Origin: Chrysoperla carnea
Taxonomy: Eukaryota; Arthropoda; Insecta; Neuroptera; Chrysopidae
Assembly: GCF_905475395.1 (NCBI RefSeq)
Contig: NC_058339.1
Coordinates: 5,216,001-5,280,000 of the forward strand
DNA length: 64,000 nucleotides
Direction: 5' to 3'
Part shown: in pieces, positions 37,290-50,500 of the stretch
Layout: every line of letters begins with the position of its first letter
Position numbering within the stretch: the first letter of the stretch is position 1
The notes under the pieces: model-generated
Told to the model about the DNA's origin: nothing
The model's database searches: none
What the model saw: the letters and a program-made list of their open reading frames with translations, nothing else
Program-made: the position numbers and the translations under genes

Positions 37290-40200
37290 ACATAAAAAGT
37301 TTAATATATTTGCTATAAAATAGATTACGTATTACAATGTCAGCAAAAAACTTTTATGTACCTATTGTAGAATTGAATTGAATTGATGTTGAATTAGAAT
37401 TCGTTATTAAACATTATTACATTGAAATAAATTGAAGCTGTGGTTTAAATTACTAATTGGTTCAAAGCTCATTCATTCTATCATGAGTGTTGAAGCACAC
37501 AGCACAAACGAAACGACTGGCTGTGTGCAAACATCGACACATTTAGTTAATAGTACGTTTGTTTGATCGTAGTCGAAACATACAAGTTGGACTATTTTAA
37601 TCTATTATTGCTAAAAGCTCGTTTTATAGTTAGCCAATCAAAAATAATTTAAACAAAGTTGCAGAGTTTGTAAGGGACATCATGTTCTGACATTAGGACA
37701 CTTAGTTCTCCGGGTTTTAGATCCAAAAAGATAAGAGATAGAATTACACTTTAAGTTAGAAAGTTGATCCTCAAAAAGAAACTAATATTTATACAGAGAA
37801 AATGTGATTTAAAATTATGTCATTATTGCATTTAATCATCTTTAGCCAAAAGTTGTCAAGGGCAATAACGGACATTCGCCAGTGTCTTTGACGTACCATT
37901 TATAGTACTTTAAAAAGTGTATGATATACCCGTCAAATTTTTCATTTATTTGACGATAAATACTTCTTTAATTAAACGACTCTATTTGCTTAGAATAAAT
38001 TACTCTATCCATTCTCGTTGTCATTTTCAACAGATGATTTTCCACTCCTCGATGGTGTATTCATTGGGGGTCTTATCTACTTACCGTCATATTTCCAGAT
38101 CAATCGAACCTACAGTAGATAAATTCAAAGGTTTAATCCTCGTTTACTTGGAGTGTAAAATGTTCGAGTTGGATGTTAAATGCGATGTTATTTAGCCTTT
38201 TGTTACAACTTAATTATAGAAAACGATAGAATATTATTTCCCTTGATAATATATTTATTGTGCGATAATACCTACGTATATTCTACTGTTTTATTTAATG
38301 AACAACAAAGCAGACTTGAAATAAAATAATAAAATATAATATAATAAAATAAAACAGAAGCAGATACAAAGAAATGTGTAAAAATAAACACAGATAATTA
38401 TGTATAGAAGGAAATACGATAAATAATTCTAATTGAACGATATCCGTATCGAACTTATTATTTTATATAGATATTATTTCACTACCTTGTTTTTCTATCC
38501 CATTCTTTATCAATTTCCATGAATTACTCACCATTTTAAAACGTATCGTGCTGACTAATAACGAAAAATATCGACTCACGGTCTAAAAATTTTTCCGCTT
38601 AGAAGAAAAAAGGCTAGAGAAATAATATTAAGATTTAATTTTGATCATTATGTAATTTTATTTAACCCACTTGACACATTTTTGAATCGTATTTTACATA
38701 AAATAACATCATCATAAATTTATGTGAACTTCTTTGAACCCTTGAATGAACTGTTATAACTAGTGGCGATCTGGAGCTACTCACTTAGCATCTAGACAGA
38801 CGTATATGGATATGCTTTAGATGATTGTAGGGCTAAATAACTTCAGGGAATACTACAACATTTTACAAGGATTATGAGATTTGATATTGGAGTGACTGTA
38901 TAGGCTTATGTATTTTACTATTTACATTATGAATTTAATGATAGGCCAAGAGCCTGTTTAGTTTTTTTTCATTTATCAATTTTATTTACATTTAACGAGG
39001 ATAGATATAAAATCCTTTTCCGGGATATAAAATATCAATAGTAATTTACTTCTTGTTTATTTATAGGCAATTTTATTACAGATATGATATACAAATTACA
39101 TAGTGAACAAAAGTAAATCTTAATTTGATAAAGGAATAAGAAAATTCTCGCGTAGATAAGAAAAAGCTAGGATAGAGAAATAATATAGGTATAAGTTGGA
39201 CCAAAGTAAAGTTTTTTTAGATTCTTGGACTATGAATGCGGGGGATGAATTTTACACGATGAGAGTGACACATACCAAAACCTCAAAACGAGCTATTACA
39301 TTTATATAAAATGTAGAATTGTGAATGTATTCACCAGACCTAGACGTATGGATAGATAGGTACCTATCTTGTTAACCTTTTGTATATACGAGAGTAGTGT
39401 AATTGGTGACCAAGTCTAGTTCAAATAAATATTTTCAATTCCTTAAAATTGTCAAGCAATTCGTTTTTCTTAAAATTGTCAAACAAAAAACTTGCCTGGA
39501 AAAAATATATATTTACCTCTAAATAGAAGTAATATGTGCCTAAGCATGCAGAGTAGAGTTTACATGAAGAGTGCTCAAAATATCATGACCACAAAAAATT
39601 ATAAATCAAGCTTTTGTAGCTAGCTGAACCAAAAAGTAGAAAATTATTTCTATAAGTTCAAAAAAAAAATATAGAGATTAATAAAAAAATAATTTTAACG
39701 TAAAAAAGCGTGCTAGATTTCAATTATTGTAAATATTTTATTTCCAAATATTGATAAAAGTAAAGTCATTATAAAATATCTTACACCCCACGCTTTTTTA
39801 CGATAAAATGATTTTTTTTAAATCACTCTAATTTTTTTTTTGAATAATTACTTTTTTCTTTTTAAAACTATTATTTATTTTCTATTTTTTAGTTCAGCTA
39901 GTTACAAAAGCGTGTTTTTATAGTTTTTTTATTAATATTATGGAATGTTATCTGCGCTTCCACCATAAATATATGAGTTATTAATACCTAGCATAAAACC
40001 ACTAAATTCTACAGATATTGATCAGAATAATCGGTTTTATCAAATTATTGTATTGTAATCGATCCTTGATAAGTATGCGAAGTTTCAATTAAATCCGACG
40101 ATTTGAAGTGGATGAAAATCATGCTCAAATATTCCGTTACATAGATGTACATACCAACCTAATAAAAGCGTGTTAAAAACATGATTGAAAATCATTGCAA

Positions 40201-41489
40201 TGACTTTGAGTGTACGTGCAACGTATTTGTATACATATAACATATACACCTATTTATGAAAATAAATTATCGTTGTACGTAAATTTGGTAATTCGTAAGG
40301 TCATAAAATCAAGCCGAAAATCATGGCCGAGGAACAGGTCTGTTTTGAACGAATTATTATAATGATGAATTTTTGTTGACTGCCGAATTTGAGAAAACCG
40401 TACCAAAAACTAAAGTGTGTCAGAATTATGTCAGCTACAATCTTGATTCGAATTTTTTTAAGTGAAAACTTCTATAGCCTTTTTGATAGGGTAAAATCTT
40501 ATGAATTCGTGACTGCAATGGTACGTCGTCTTCATCATCAACATGTTTTTGCTAGGTATATCTATAGCTATATATATATTTCAACAGAGGTATAAACATT
40601 GACCTAGTGCCACAGCCGTGGGCTTCAACACCGGAGACCAGCGTTAAAACATGGTTATAGAATCTTAAAATGTTTTTTTTTATTTTTTTTCTAAACTCGT
40701 AAATTATTTCATTTAATTTATCACATATTTCCATCAAATCTACCTTGTAAACAAAAAATGAAATTGGTCTCAGGTGTCATATAATAAATATTAGATTAAT
40801 GTTACTAATTTTAATCAGATTAATGTTAATAATTTTAATTTTTAATATTACAATGAGTTTGTAAATTCAATATACCTACAGTTTTAAGTTTTCACTTCTG
40901 TCGACAGTTCTTATTATTACCTCCGACAATTTTTGTATCTTTTTCGATTTTTGCCCCAATTTCTTAGATCAATTTTTGTATTATATAAATACCTATTTCG
41001 ACTATACCAGCTAGTCATCATCAGTATGAATTAGCTTAAGGCTAACCTAGGCTCTTGTGTCGACGTTTTGCAAATCGAACTTCATATTTTCATCCTTCGA
41101 TTTTCGTATTTCGCCGATGTTCTTTTTCCTGTCGTTTGTGTTAAAAGAAATTTATCGACAACATAATACGTAAAAACAAAGTGTAGTATTTTTTCAAATT
41201 TTGTAGGGATGAAATGAATTGAAATACATTTTTCGAATTTTCAACTCTTTCGACAAAATTCGGAAATCGAAAACCTCGATTTCGATAAATTCGACACTCA
41301 AATTATCGTTACAACTTTATTTTTTCTTATTACCAAACTGATCTTCATCAGTCCTCCAAATGGTTGTCAAATAGAATCATAGAAATTTCGTTTCATTAAT
41401 GATTCACGACCTAATAGTATTGTAAGAGAATCGGAAGTAAAATTGATGTTTTGGATGTTTAGGCGCCAAGTTTACTCACTATTACATAA

Positions 41490-41555
<66 letters not shown>

Positions 41556-44500
41556 CGAATTTGAATGAGTATGTAGATTTGTTATCCTTGTTTGTAAATC
41601 GATTTAATTATTAAATAACATAAACGTTAGACAAAGATCAACATATAGAAAATTTAATGAATATGGTACGTTTATGTTTGTATGTATAAGTATACAAAAC
41701 CTACGTTAATAAATTGGTTTATGTCCATTTACAGTGGAACTTGGATAATTGGGATCTGGGTAAGAGAGAAACCTTCATAACTGGAACTCATGCTAAGGTC
41801 CCAACACTTTGGCATTGAATTACCTCTGGGACGAAGCAAACCTTTATATCTGGGATTCGTTTTTTCGATTTTATCGTCGTAATTACCTATATAACTGACA
41901 CAGCGAGTGAATTTTACATGAATTAACCTCTGTAACTGAGAACTGAGGTAACATCGTTTTATCGTTCATCTAATTTATCGTTCATCGTTCTAAGTAAACA
42001 TAGTTTTGCTTAACTATCATATGGATGTTTATTTGAAAAAATGCCGAAAAGTAGGCTTAAATCGTTAATAGTAGGTCAAAAACTGAAGTTAATATCCGTT
42101 TATAAAAGTGGGAAGTCACGTGATGAAGTCTGTGCCAAAATCTACTCTTTGTAAAATAGAGAAAGTTAACAAATGTAGCCAATGCATTGAAGATCGGCCA
42201 GTTCTTCTGCGCAATTATTCTGTAGCAGGCGAAGCGGGTTTATTTAATGTGTCCACTCGATAAAATGTTCACCTTATAAGACTTACAATACTTCTTGCAG
42301 CTAAATATTTTATTATTTACATGAATATTTTTATATATTACCTTCTGAAACCCTCTGTAAATGAGATAGGTACTTCTTTATACCTGGATATCTGAGACAC
42401 TGGGTAAGTGTAATACTTCTATAAGTGAGACAAATTTACAAGTACCTTGATGACTCACTTATCCAGGTTCCACTGTATTTTGGATTAAACTTTTTTCTTC
42501 CGCTGTTCGTTTTACCAAGACCTTGTCGAGACAAAAAAAAAATTAATTTAATTTTTTAGTTTTATGAATAAAAAATAGGCATACCTGTATCGAGGGTCAA
42601 CGAAAACGGGTGGGGTTGTGTTAGAAATACGTTTTGTAATCCCAAAATATAATTAATCTCGACAATCGTACGTTTCGTCTGCCATACTTTACACATCATT
42701 TTTTTTGTACTTAGAACGAAACAACTTTCTAAATAGTGATTTACTAAAGTGAACCCTTAAAGTTTACTTTACTTAACATCACAATACATAAATTCTTTTT
42801 TAAAGTAGTATGGTCACGGTATCTAATATGTATATCAAGGTATACTAAGTTTAGTCCCAAGTTTTTAACGCTGAAAAATATTGATTCTACGAACAAAATT
42901 TTGGTATGGGTGTTCATAAAATCACTTAATTAGTTCATTTCCGGCTGTTTGACTTCTCGTCTGTCTGCGTAAACTTGATAACTAAAAAATGATGAGAGAG
43001 ACAAGCTGAAATTTTTATAGCGTGCTTTGGACGTAGAAAGTGTGGTCGAGTTCGTAAATAAGCAACATAGCTCAATTGGGTCTTGGGTAGATTGGGTATG
43101 TGCGATATCCTTCCATTATAGTACTGATTGGTATACGTTCCATTTTATTTAAAAAAACCTTTATACAAAAACAGTAAAATTTATTATTTAGGTATCATGA
43201 TCGTTCTCCCTTAAAGCAAGTATTTTTCTCTTGACATTTTTCAGGAACTTTTGTTTCTTTTTCTATTTTGTATACCTTTATATTGGAAAGTAATCAATTT
43301 ACTTTTTTTCAATAGGTGTATAAGAGTAGAGACAATTATTTCCAGTTGAAAAATTTATGTTATTGCCTTCTTCATTTTACATAAAAGGTATATTTAACCG
43401 TCAGCGGTACGATGGTACCCTTTATTTATCTTGACTATGTCGTCTTTTTTAGACAAATTTTCTTTTTATCATCAACATCATACAGAGAAAAAGCATGTTT
43501 AATGCATTCAAGTGAAAATTTAACATAATATATGCTTGAAAAAGTCAGTTTATTCTTTCATTTAAATCTATCTCATTGAACAACTGTCTATAGTATGCCC
43601 TATCATCATGAATTTTAGCTTTATTGTACTAGTTTTATTTTATTGATTCCTTTCTTGAAACCTTATTTTTTTCGAAAATGTTATAAGCTTTCGCACTGTT
43701 AATTTATAAAAGTTAGTATTTCTCGGAATATCAGTAATTAATAAGAATGAAATAAATTTATTGAGAAAGAATGAAATAAATTTATTGAGAAACTTTCCCG
43801 TAATGAAGTATTTAAGTATTATGTAAGCAAATTTTCGGTGACCTTACACACTCACCCATCTCTATAGGAGAAAATAAGAAAATCGTTAAATATGACGATA
43901 TGACCCATTTTGTGTCGCATTTTTGAACGCAAGGGCTAAAGACTTCAGAACCCAACCAACTCCTCTTTAGTCGACAAATTCCACTCAACCAACTCGCAAT
44001 TCAGAGCTTTCAAAAATAAAATCAGCTTCAACATAACAAACAGCTAAACGTTCAAGATAACAAAAATGAAAAAAATAAAAAAAAAACCAATAGATCACAG
44101 AATCACAGACTCGGTAAAATTGATTCCATACAAAACTATTTGGGTTGGAGCTTAATGGAATTTTAAAATCGAATAATAAGAAAACCGAGAAAGAGATGTT
44201 GCAAAATATTAATAACAGCACGAGACTTTCAAACAGTTATTGCTTCTCGGAACTAAAGTATATTCAATGTCAGTGGACAGCATTGCACAATGTTTGGACT
44301 GTTCCTTATGCAAAGAACAGCTACATTGGATATTAATTGGATTTCTAGGAAGTTTCTAGCATCATATAAACGTAATGTATTTAATTATGTTGTGTATTTT
44401 AATGAGATACCCTGAAACCAAATATAATTTATGTCATCATTCAAGAATATACAGGGTGAATCAGCGGACATATTGATATGTTTCTAATATTATTAAATTG

Positions 44501-47500
44501 CGAAAATAAGTTTATTTATAAAATCTATACAACATTTCAATTTCATCCTAATCATTCTCGGTCTGTTTGTTATATTTTCCGGTAAAAACTAAACAAAAAA
44601 CTACCTTTGTGTGGAGGCTATTCCATAAAAATATTCGAGACTTACGTTTCAAATTTTGACGGTGAATTCTGTTACAACTTAGACAAAAATTAAAAGTAAA
44701 ATCTTTTCGACATATATAGTCTAGGAGCCAGGTACAGTTTTGGTCAATTATTTCTTCTCGAGTGAAACTTCGTAAAATGCATTAGGCACTTATACTACGA
44801 ATACTCGCGACCGTCAGCTGCGACTCCGTGGGTGGGACGGGCAGTGGCAGCCTCCCACGCATGGAGGAAAAAAAAATCTTTTCAGTCATTTCCTCCCATT
44901 TGAAAATTTGTCAGATTATAGTTTACCTAGTATTTTAAAGAAAAAACAAAGTCAGCTGACCATAACATGGTGGATTATATATCAGCTGGCTGCTTGAACA
45001 TGAAAAAAAAAATTTATATTTTCAATGATTTCCTCTCAACTAAAAATTTACCTGGTGGTCGTTTATATGCTACTATGAATGAAAATTAATGTCAGCTTGC
45101 TATATCTAAGTGGAAAGTTTGTCAGCTGGTACCTTCAAAGGTGTAACGCAGCAACATCGATCACCTACTGTATCTTATCAGCTGACGACTTTTCCCTTGA
45201 CTTACAGCTAGCTGATTTTTTTCATTATTTACTAGAGCATATTAACAATCATCCTATAAATTTTCGTCCGGGAGAAAATAACGTATCTTAAGTTATTCGG
45301 CAGTATGCTTGATTTGAGTGTTTTGATAACAAATTTAAAGTTAAATAATGGAGAAAATGTTGGTATGAGTGAATTAATTAATGAATAATTTATTGTAGTT
45401 AAATATTTTTTTAATTTATTAACTTTCATTTCAACGAATTCATTAAAAATAACAATCAAAATTAATCACTTTCATTCTCGGCTTTGGCTTGAGTCGCTTT
45501 CATCTCTCTCTGATTCACTGTCAGAGTCGCTATCAGAGTTAGATGCGATCATATCTTCATCATCATCATCTGTAAAAAGATGAAAAAAAAAATTATTAAT
45601 CCGTTTAATTTCGAGAAATTATTGATTTTATACTGTAAATGTCACATTAAAAAGGATTTTTCGAAATTCATCCCCTAAAAGGGTGAAATAGGGGATGAAA
45701 GTTTGTATGAAAATATATAAAAACCGTCATTTTTGAGTTCATTTCTTAACCGATTTTAAAAATTCTTTCACCTATATAATGCTACATTATCAGCAAGTAA
45801 AATGGGCTATATTTTATTTTCAAAAAAATTAAGGTTCCGTAGCAAAAGTTAAAATCAATTAAATACTGAAACCGACATTTTTGAGTTCACTACGTTACCG
45901 ATTTTAAAAATTCTTTCACCTATAGAATGCTATATTATCAGCAATTAACATATGTTGTATTTTATTTTCAAAAAAGTTAGGGTTCCGCACTAAAAGTTAA
46001 AATCAATTTTTGGTGTGCGTGGAAAAAAATCACGCAAGAATGAATTTTTTTATATAAGTTGCAAAAATATTGTTTAAACAATATAAATAACTAGTAGTTA
46101 TAGTCTTCAATTCTCTTAAGTTCCCTTATGTTCACTATTTAATGGATTGTCCTGACCATGACTTTTAGTGCGAATCCCGAATAATTTTGAAAAGAACATT
46201 CGGCCATGTCACTTGTTGATAATATAGCATTCTATAGGTGAAAGAATTTTTAAAATCGGTAACGTAGTGAACTCAAAAATGTCGGTTTCAGTATTTAATT
46301 GATTTTAACTTTTGCTACGGAACCTTAATTTTTTTGAAAATAAAATATAGCCCATTTTACTTGCTGATAATGTAGCATTATATAGGTGAAAGAATTTTTA
46401 AAATCGGTTAAGAAATGAACTCAAAAATGACGGTTTTTATATATTTTCATACAAACTTTCATCCCCTATTTCACCCTTTTAGGGGATGAATTTCGAAAAA
46501 TCCTTTTTAATGTGACATTTACAGTATAAAATCAATAATTTCTCGAAATTAAACGGATTAATAATTTTTTTTTTCATCTTTTTACAGATGATGATGATGA
46601 AGATATGATCGCATCTAACTCTGATAGCGACTCTGACAGTGAATCAGAGAGAGATGAAAGCGACTCAAGCCAAAGCCGAGAATGAAAGTGATTAATTTTG
46701 ATTGTTATTTTTAATGAATTCGTTGAAATGAAAGTTAATAAATTAAAAAAATATTTAACTACAATAAATTATTCATTAATTAATTCACTCATACCAACAT
46801 TTTCTCCATTATTTAACTTTAAATTTGTTATCAAAACACTCAAATCAAGCATACTGCCGAATAACTTAAGATACGTTATTTTCTCCCGGACGAAAATTTA
46901 TAGGATGATTGTTAATATGCTCTAGTAAATAATGAAAAAAATCAGCTAGCTGTAAGTCAAGGGAAAAGTCGTCAGCTGATAAGATACAGTAGGTGATCGA
47001 TGTTGCTGCGTTACACCTTTGAAGGTACCAGCTGACAAACTTTCCACTTAGATATAGCAAGCTGACATTAATTTTCATTCATAGTAGCATATAAACGACC
47101 ACCAGGTAAATTTTTAGTTGAGAGGAAATCATTGAAAATATAAATTTTTTTTTTCATGTTCAAGCAGCCAGCTGATATATAATCCACCATGTTATGGTCA
47201 GCTGACTTTGTTTTTTCTTTAAAATACTAGGTAAACTATAATCTGACAAATTTTCAAATGGGAGGAAATGACTGAAAAGATTTTTTTTTCCTCCATGCGT
47301 GGGAGGCTGCCACTGCCCGTCCCACCCACGGAGTCGCAGCTGACGGTCGCGAGTATTCGTAGTATAAATCCCTAATGCATTTCACAAATTTTTGATTGGG
47401 AGGGACTTGGTCGTGAAAATCTGTCACTGGCTCCTAGACTAATACTACAGTTTTTGAAATATTGATGAGATTTAGAGAAAATTACTTATAGAAGAAATAA

Positions 47501-50500
47501 CACACAAATGTTATTCATGTAATCCCTTTAAATGGATTTTATGGAAAAACGAGTGACGCTTGTTATAATTTTTTTACAGTGATGCTTTTAACTAATGAAT
47601 ATTAAGTTTCCAAATTAATCTTTTTAAAATAAGTCTTGTTACATAATAAAGATTACCTTTAAAAACACTTCAATATAGAATTTATATAACTCAAATCAAT
47701 AAACTTAACATCGTAAACGGTAGGTATTAAAAAATTCACTTGCTTATAAAGGATATTAATGAAAATGTATATACATGATTTAAATTAAAGGTAAATTGTC
47801 CTAAAACCTCGTGCAGAAGGTCGTGCAAATCGTTCCGGAACTGGAAAACTTCGTTTCTGCATTTTTTACAACGAATGCAAGCTATTAAAAAATTAGCCTT
47901 CTCAAATTTTCCGAATGTATTATCAACATCCCGTAGAATTTATCCAACTGTACCTATTTGAAACTTATACGATGTTTGCCGTATTCCTTGTATGATGTGG
48001 GCCACATATCTAACCACTGCAGCTGAATATTAAAAGACAATTACATCATCTTGAATATTGGACAATGGAAAAAATTCTCGAACGTCTATAATCGACTTAA
48101 AAACAAAGTCGATATAGAATTATTATTTCATGTGTTTTTTCCACTTAATTAATATTCCATATTGTATCCACCTTCCATAGAGACAAATGTATTGTGCTTT
48201 CACACAATGTGCAAATTACTATGTAGACTAGTAAAATTCAATGGTTTTGTGCTATCGGAATATTATACTGAACTTGTCTACGTTTTATAATAAACATGCT
48301 AAAATTTACATTATTATGTAAAACTTCTATCTAAACAGAACAATGTTTTCAATTTATTCGTATACAACCCATACGTTCACAAACCTATTTCATTTATCGT
48401 CAGCTTTCAAATTAATTTCTTCGACCATCGCCCCTCATTATATAAGTTTTCTCCTCTAATCATGCACGAATTTGGTGTTAGAAGAATTTTTTGACAATAT
48501 CTAAATTTTTTTAATAAATAAACCTGTCCATGTGGTTGTGACAATCACATCAGTATTTTGTTGTAATATTTATAAGTGGTCGAACCAATTAAAAAAAAAA
48601 AAAAGAGTTGAGATTGAGTTGAAAAAATTGCATTCGTGTCTAGAACTCGAATAGCCTAATTGGTAGGGCGCTTGACATGAATCCAAGAAGTCCGGGTCCG
48701 AGTCCTGGTTCGAGTGTATTTTTTTCAATCCTCTCTTTAATTAAAAATTACTAGACAAGTATTTGTCAATAATTAGTTTACGAATGTATGTAACATATTA
48801 TATATCAAAATTAGTCGAACAGACCATGATGTAAATATTGTGTGCATGATTAAATGTGAACAACAATAATAAGTAATAATAAAAAAAAGATTGTTTAAAA
48901 CTAAATTGCATTTGAAAACAACAATATTTGAAATTTATTAGACAGTGTATTACTTTCATACAAACAACTCATGCGTTTGTGTCAACTTCACCACTCAATC
49001 CCGTACGGTAGTTGTATCACATTGATGGCACCTTTCGCCATATTTGATCTTGAGGTTGAGACAACCTCATATCAGTTGGTATTAAGAGTTTTTTTTTCAG
49101 TGTACTGTATACATGTATAGTATAGTAGATTTGTTTGTATTTGTAAGTTCAAACGTTGTTTACGTGTTTTGTATACAAAATGATGAAATGAAAATGAATA
49201 AAATATTTTGATGAAAATTCTTTTCACTTTATACATTACGTGTTTGTATTTGTATTGATTCATCTCTCATATTACATTAATGCAGTATATGCGGCGTAAA
49301 ATACCACAGATATACCCACTTATTACAGAAAAAGTAGCCTGTCCGGTTTTACAACGGGATAATTACGAGAAAATTAGTAGTTTAAATATACTTTGGAAAA
49401 CCAGTTTCTTTGCAAAGAAAAAGTCTTGGTGATGGTTTTGCAAATATATGTCTTGGTCTTGTAGAATATAGTCTTGGTCTTACAGGGATGAGTCTTGGCC
49501 TTAGTCTTGGAATTGCAAAACCATCTCAATTTTGGTCTTCGCTAATTGAGTCTTGTTATCAGACGACAACAACTGAAATCTAAATTAAAATCGCATTAAA
49601 TAAATTGCAAGGCCAAGGGCAAGACTGTCAGACCGAGACTAATTTTGCTCATCGTCGTTCCAAACTTTATCGCGGTTTTTACACTTGCTGCTAAAATATA
49701 ATAATAAAAGAAGTCTAGGCGAAGAGATTAAGCCCCAAAAAACCGCTCTACTATAATCCCTCGACTAAGAGAAAAGTTTTTACGAAAGGTGTTTTTTCAA
49801 AAGTTATAAACAAATTTAAAAACGACTATTTTCGCTCATTTTTTCAAATTTTCTCGGCATCTACGCATCCAAATTAAACGTACCAGACGTCAATCGATAG
49901 ATAGATATAATCGATTTATTGAGATCTATAACTTTTCTATTTAATTTTTTTGTATTGGAGGTCAACTTTTTTTTAATCGCAAGAAACCCATATTTTCTAC
50001 TTTTGCAAATTTTTTATCTTAGCCATTGATTAGCCGTAAACAAAAAAACGCTTTGTCTCTTGGCTTGTTTTCTTCTATAACAACGTATTTTTCTTAAAAA
50101 GTACTATTTTTCTCCTTATTATCCCGTGGCAAAACCGACCGAGTGAACTTTTTTTAATATGAAATTCCACAGCCTGTACTACATAGAATTATATATTATC
50201 CATCCATCTATCCAAACCGTATCACTGCTTTTTTATTTATTTATTTTTCCTTTTCAAATGTTTGTTTGTCCATGTCATATAATTTCAATTAATTCTAGGT
50301 ATAAACACATACACACAAGTGGGGTGGTGGTGGACGCTGGAAAATATTTGAGGTAGAATAACTGAATGTTGGAGGGAGAGTTTTTTGTTACTAGGGGATA
50401 CAAATTTTTTTACCAAAAGCAGACTTAAAAAAAACATACTAGAATTAAAAAATAATTATTTTAATTAATAACTTAGACATTTATATGAAACAAACATCTG

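Larger units (their letters stand above)
44718..47440. mobile_element. 2.7-kb foldback element / near-perfect palindrome
   Basis: Both ends carry AGTCTAGGAGCCAG or its complement (44718-44731 and 47427-47440). Inside, about 44.8-45.94 kb and 46.22-47.36 kb are reverse complements with no indel: paired coordinates always sum to 92157. The loop is about 276 bp (45941-46216). The outermost ~70 bp of the arms differ clearly, apart from the terminal motif. Each outer arm carries five CAGCTG sites, mostly as RTCAGCTG (44815, 44953, 44983, 45123, 45179 and mirror positions), like subterminal protein-binding repeats. Each arm also holds a spliceable acidic exon and two ~148-bp direct repeats. No transposase is encoded, and a target duplication was not clear. 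Confidence 0.88.

Noticed and set aside
45079-45459. Overlapping 70- and 75-codon frames on both strands of the palindrome arm
   Set aside because: They appear identically in both arms because the arms are mirror copies. They overlap each other on opposite strands and show no domain. The acidic exon is the only coding-like segment with splice support.
48645-48715. Functional tRNA gene
   Set aside because: Acceptor and T-arm pair well, but the anticodon stem has a mismatch and position 33 is not T. Treated as a SINE head.
49425-49560. TCTTGGTCTT word array as a CRISPR-like or regulatory array
   Set aside because: Irregular spacing and degenerate words; simple-sequence expansion in a eukaryotic genome.
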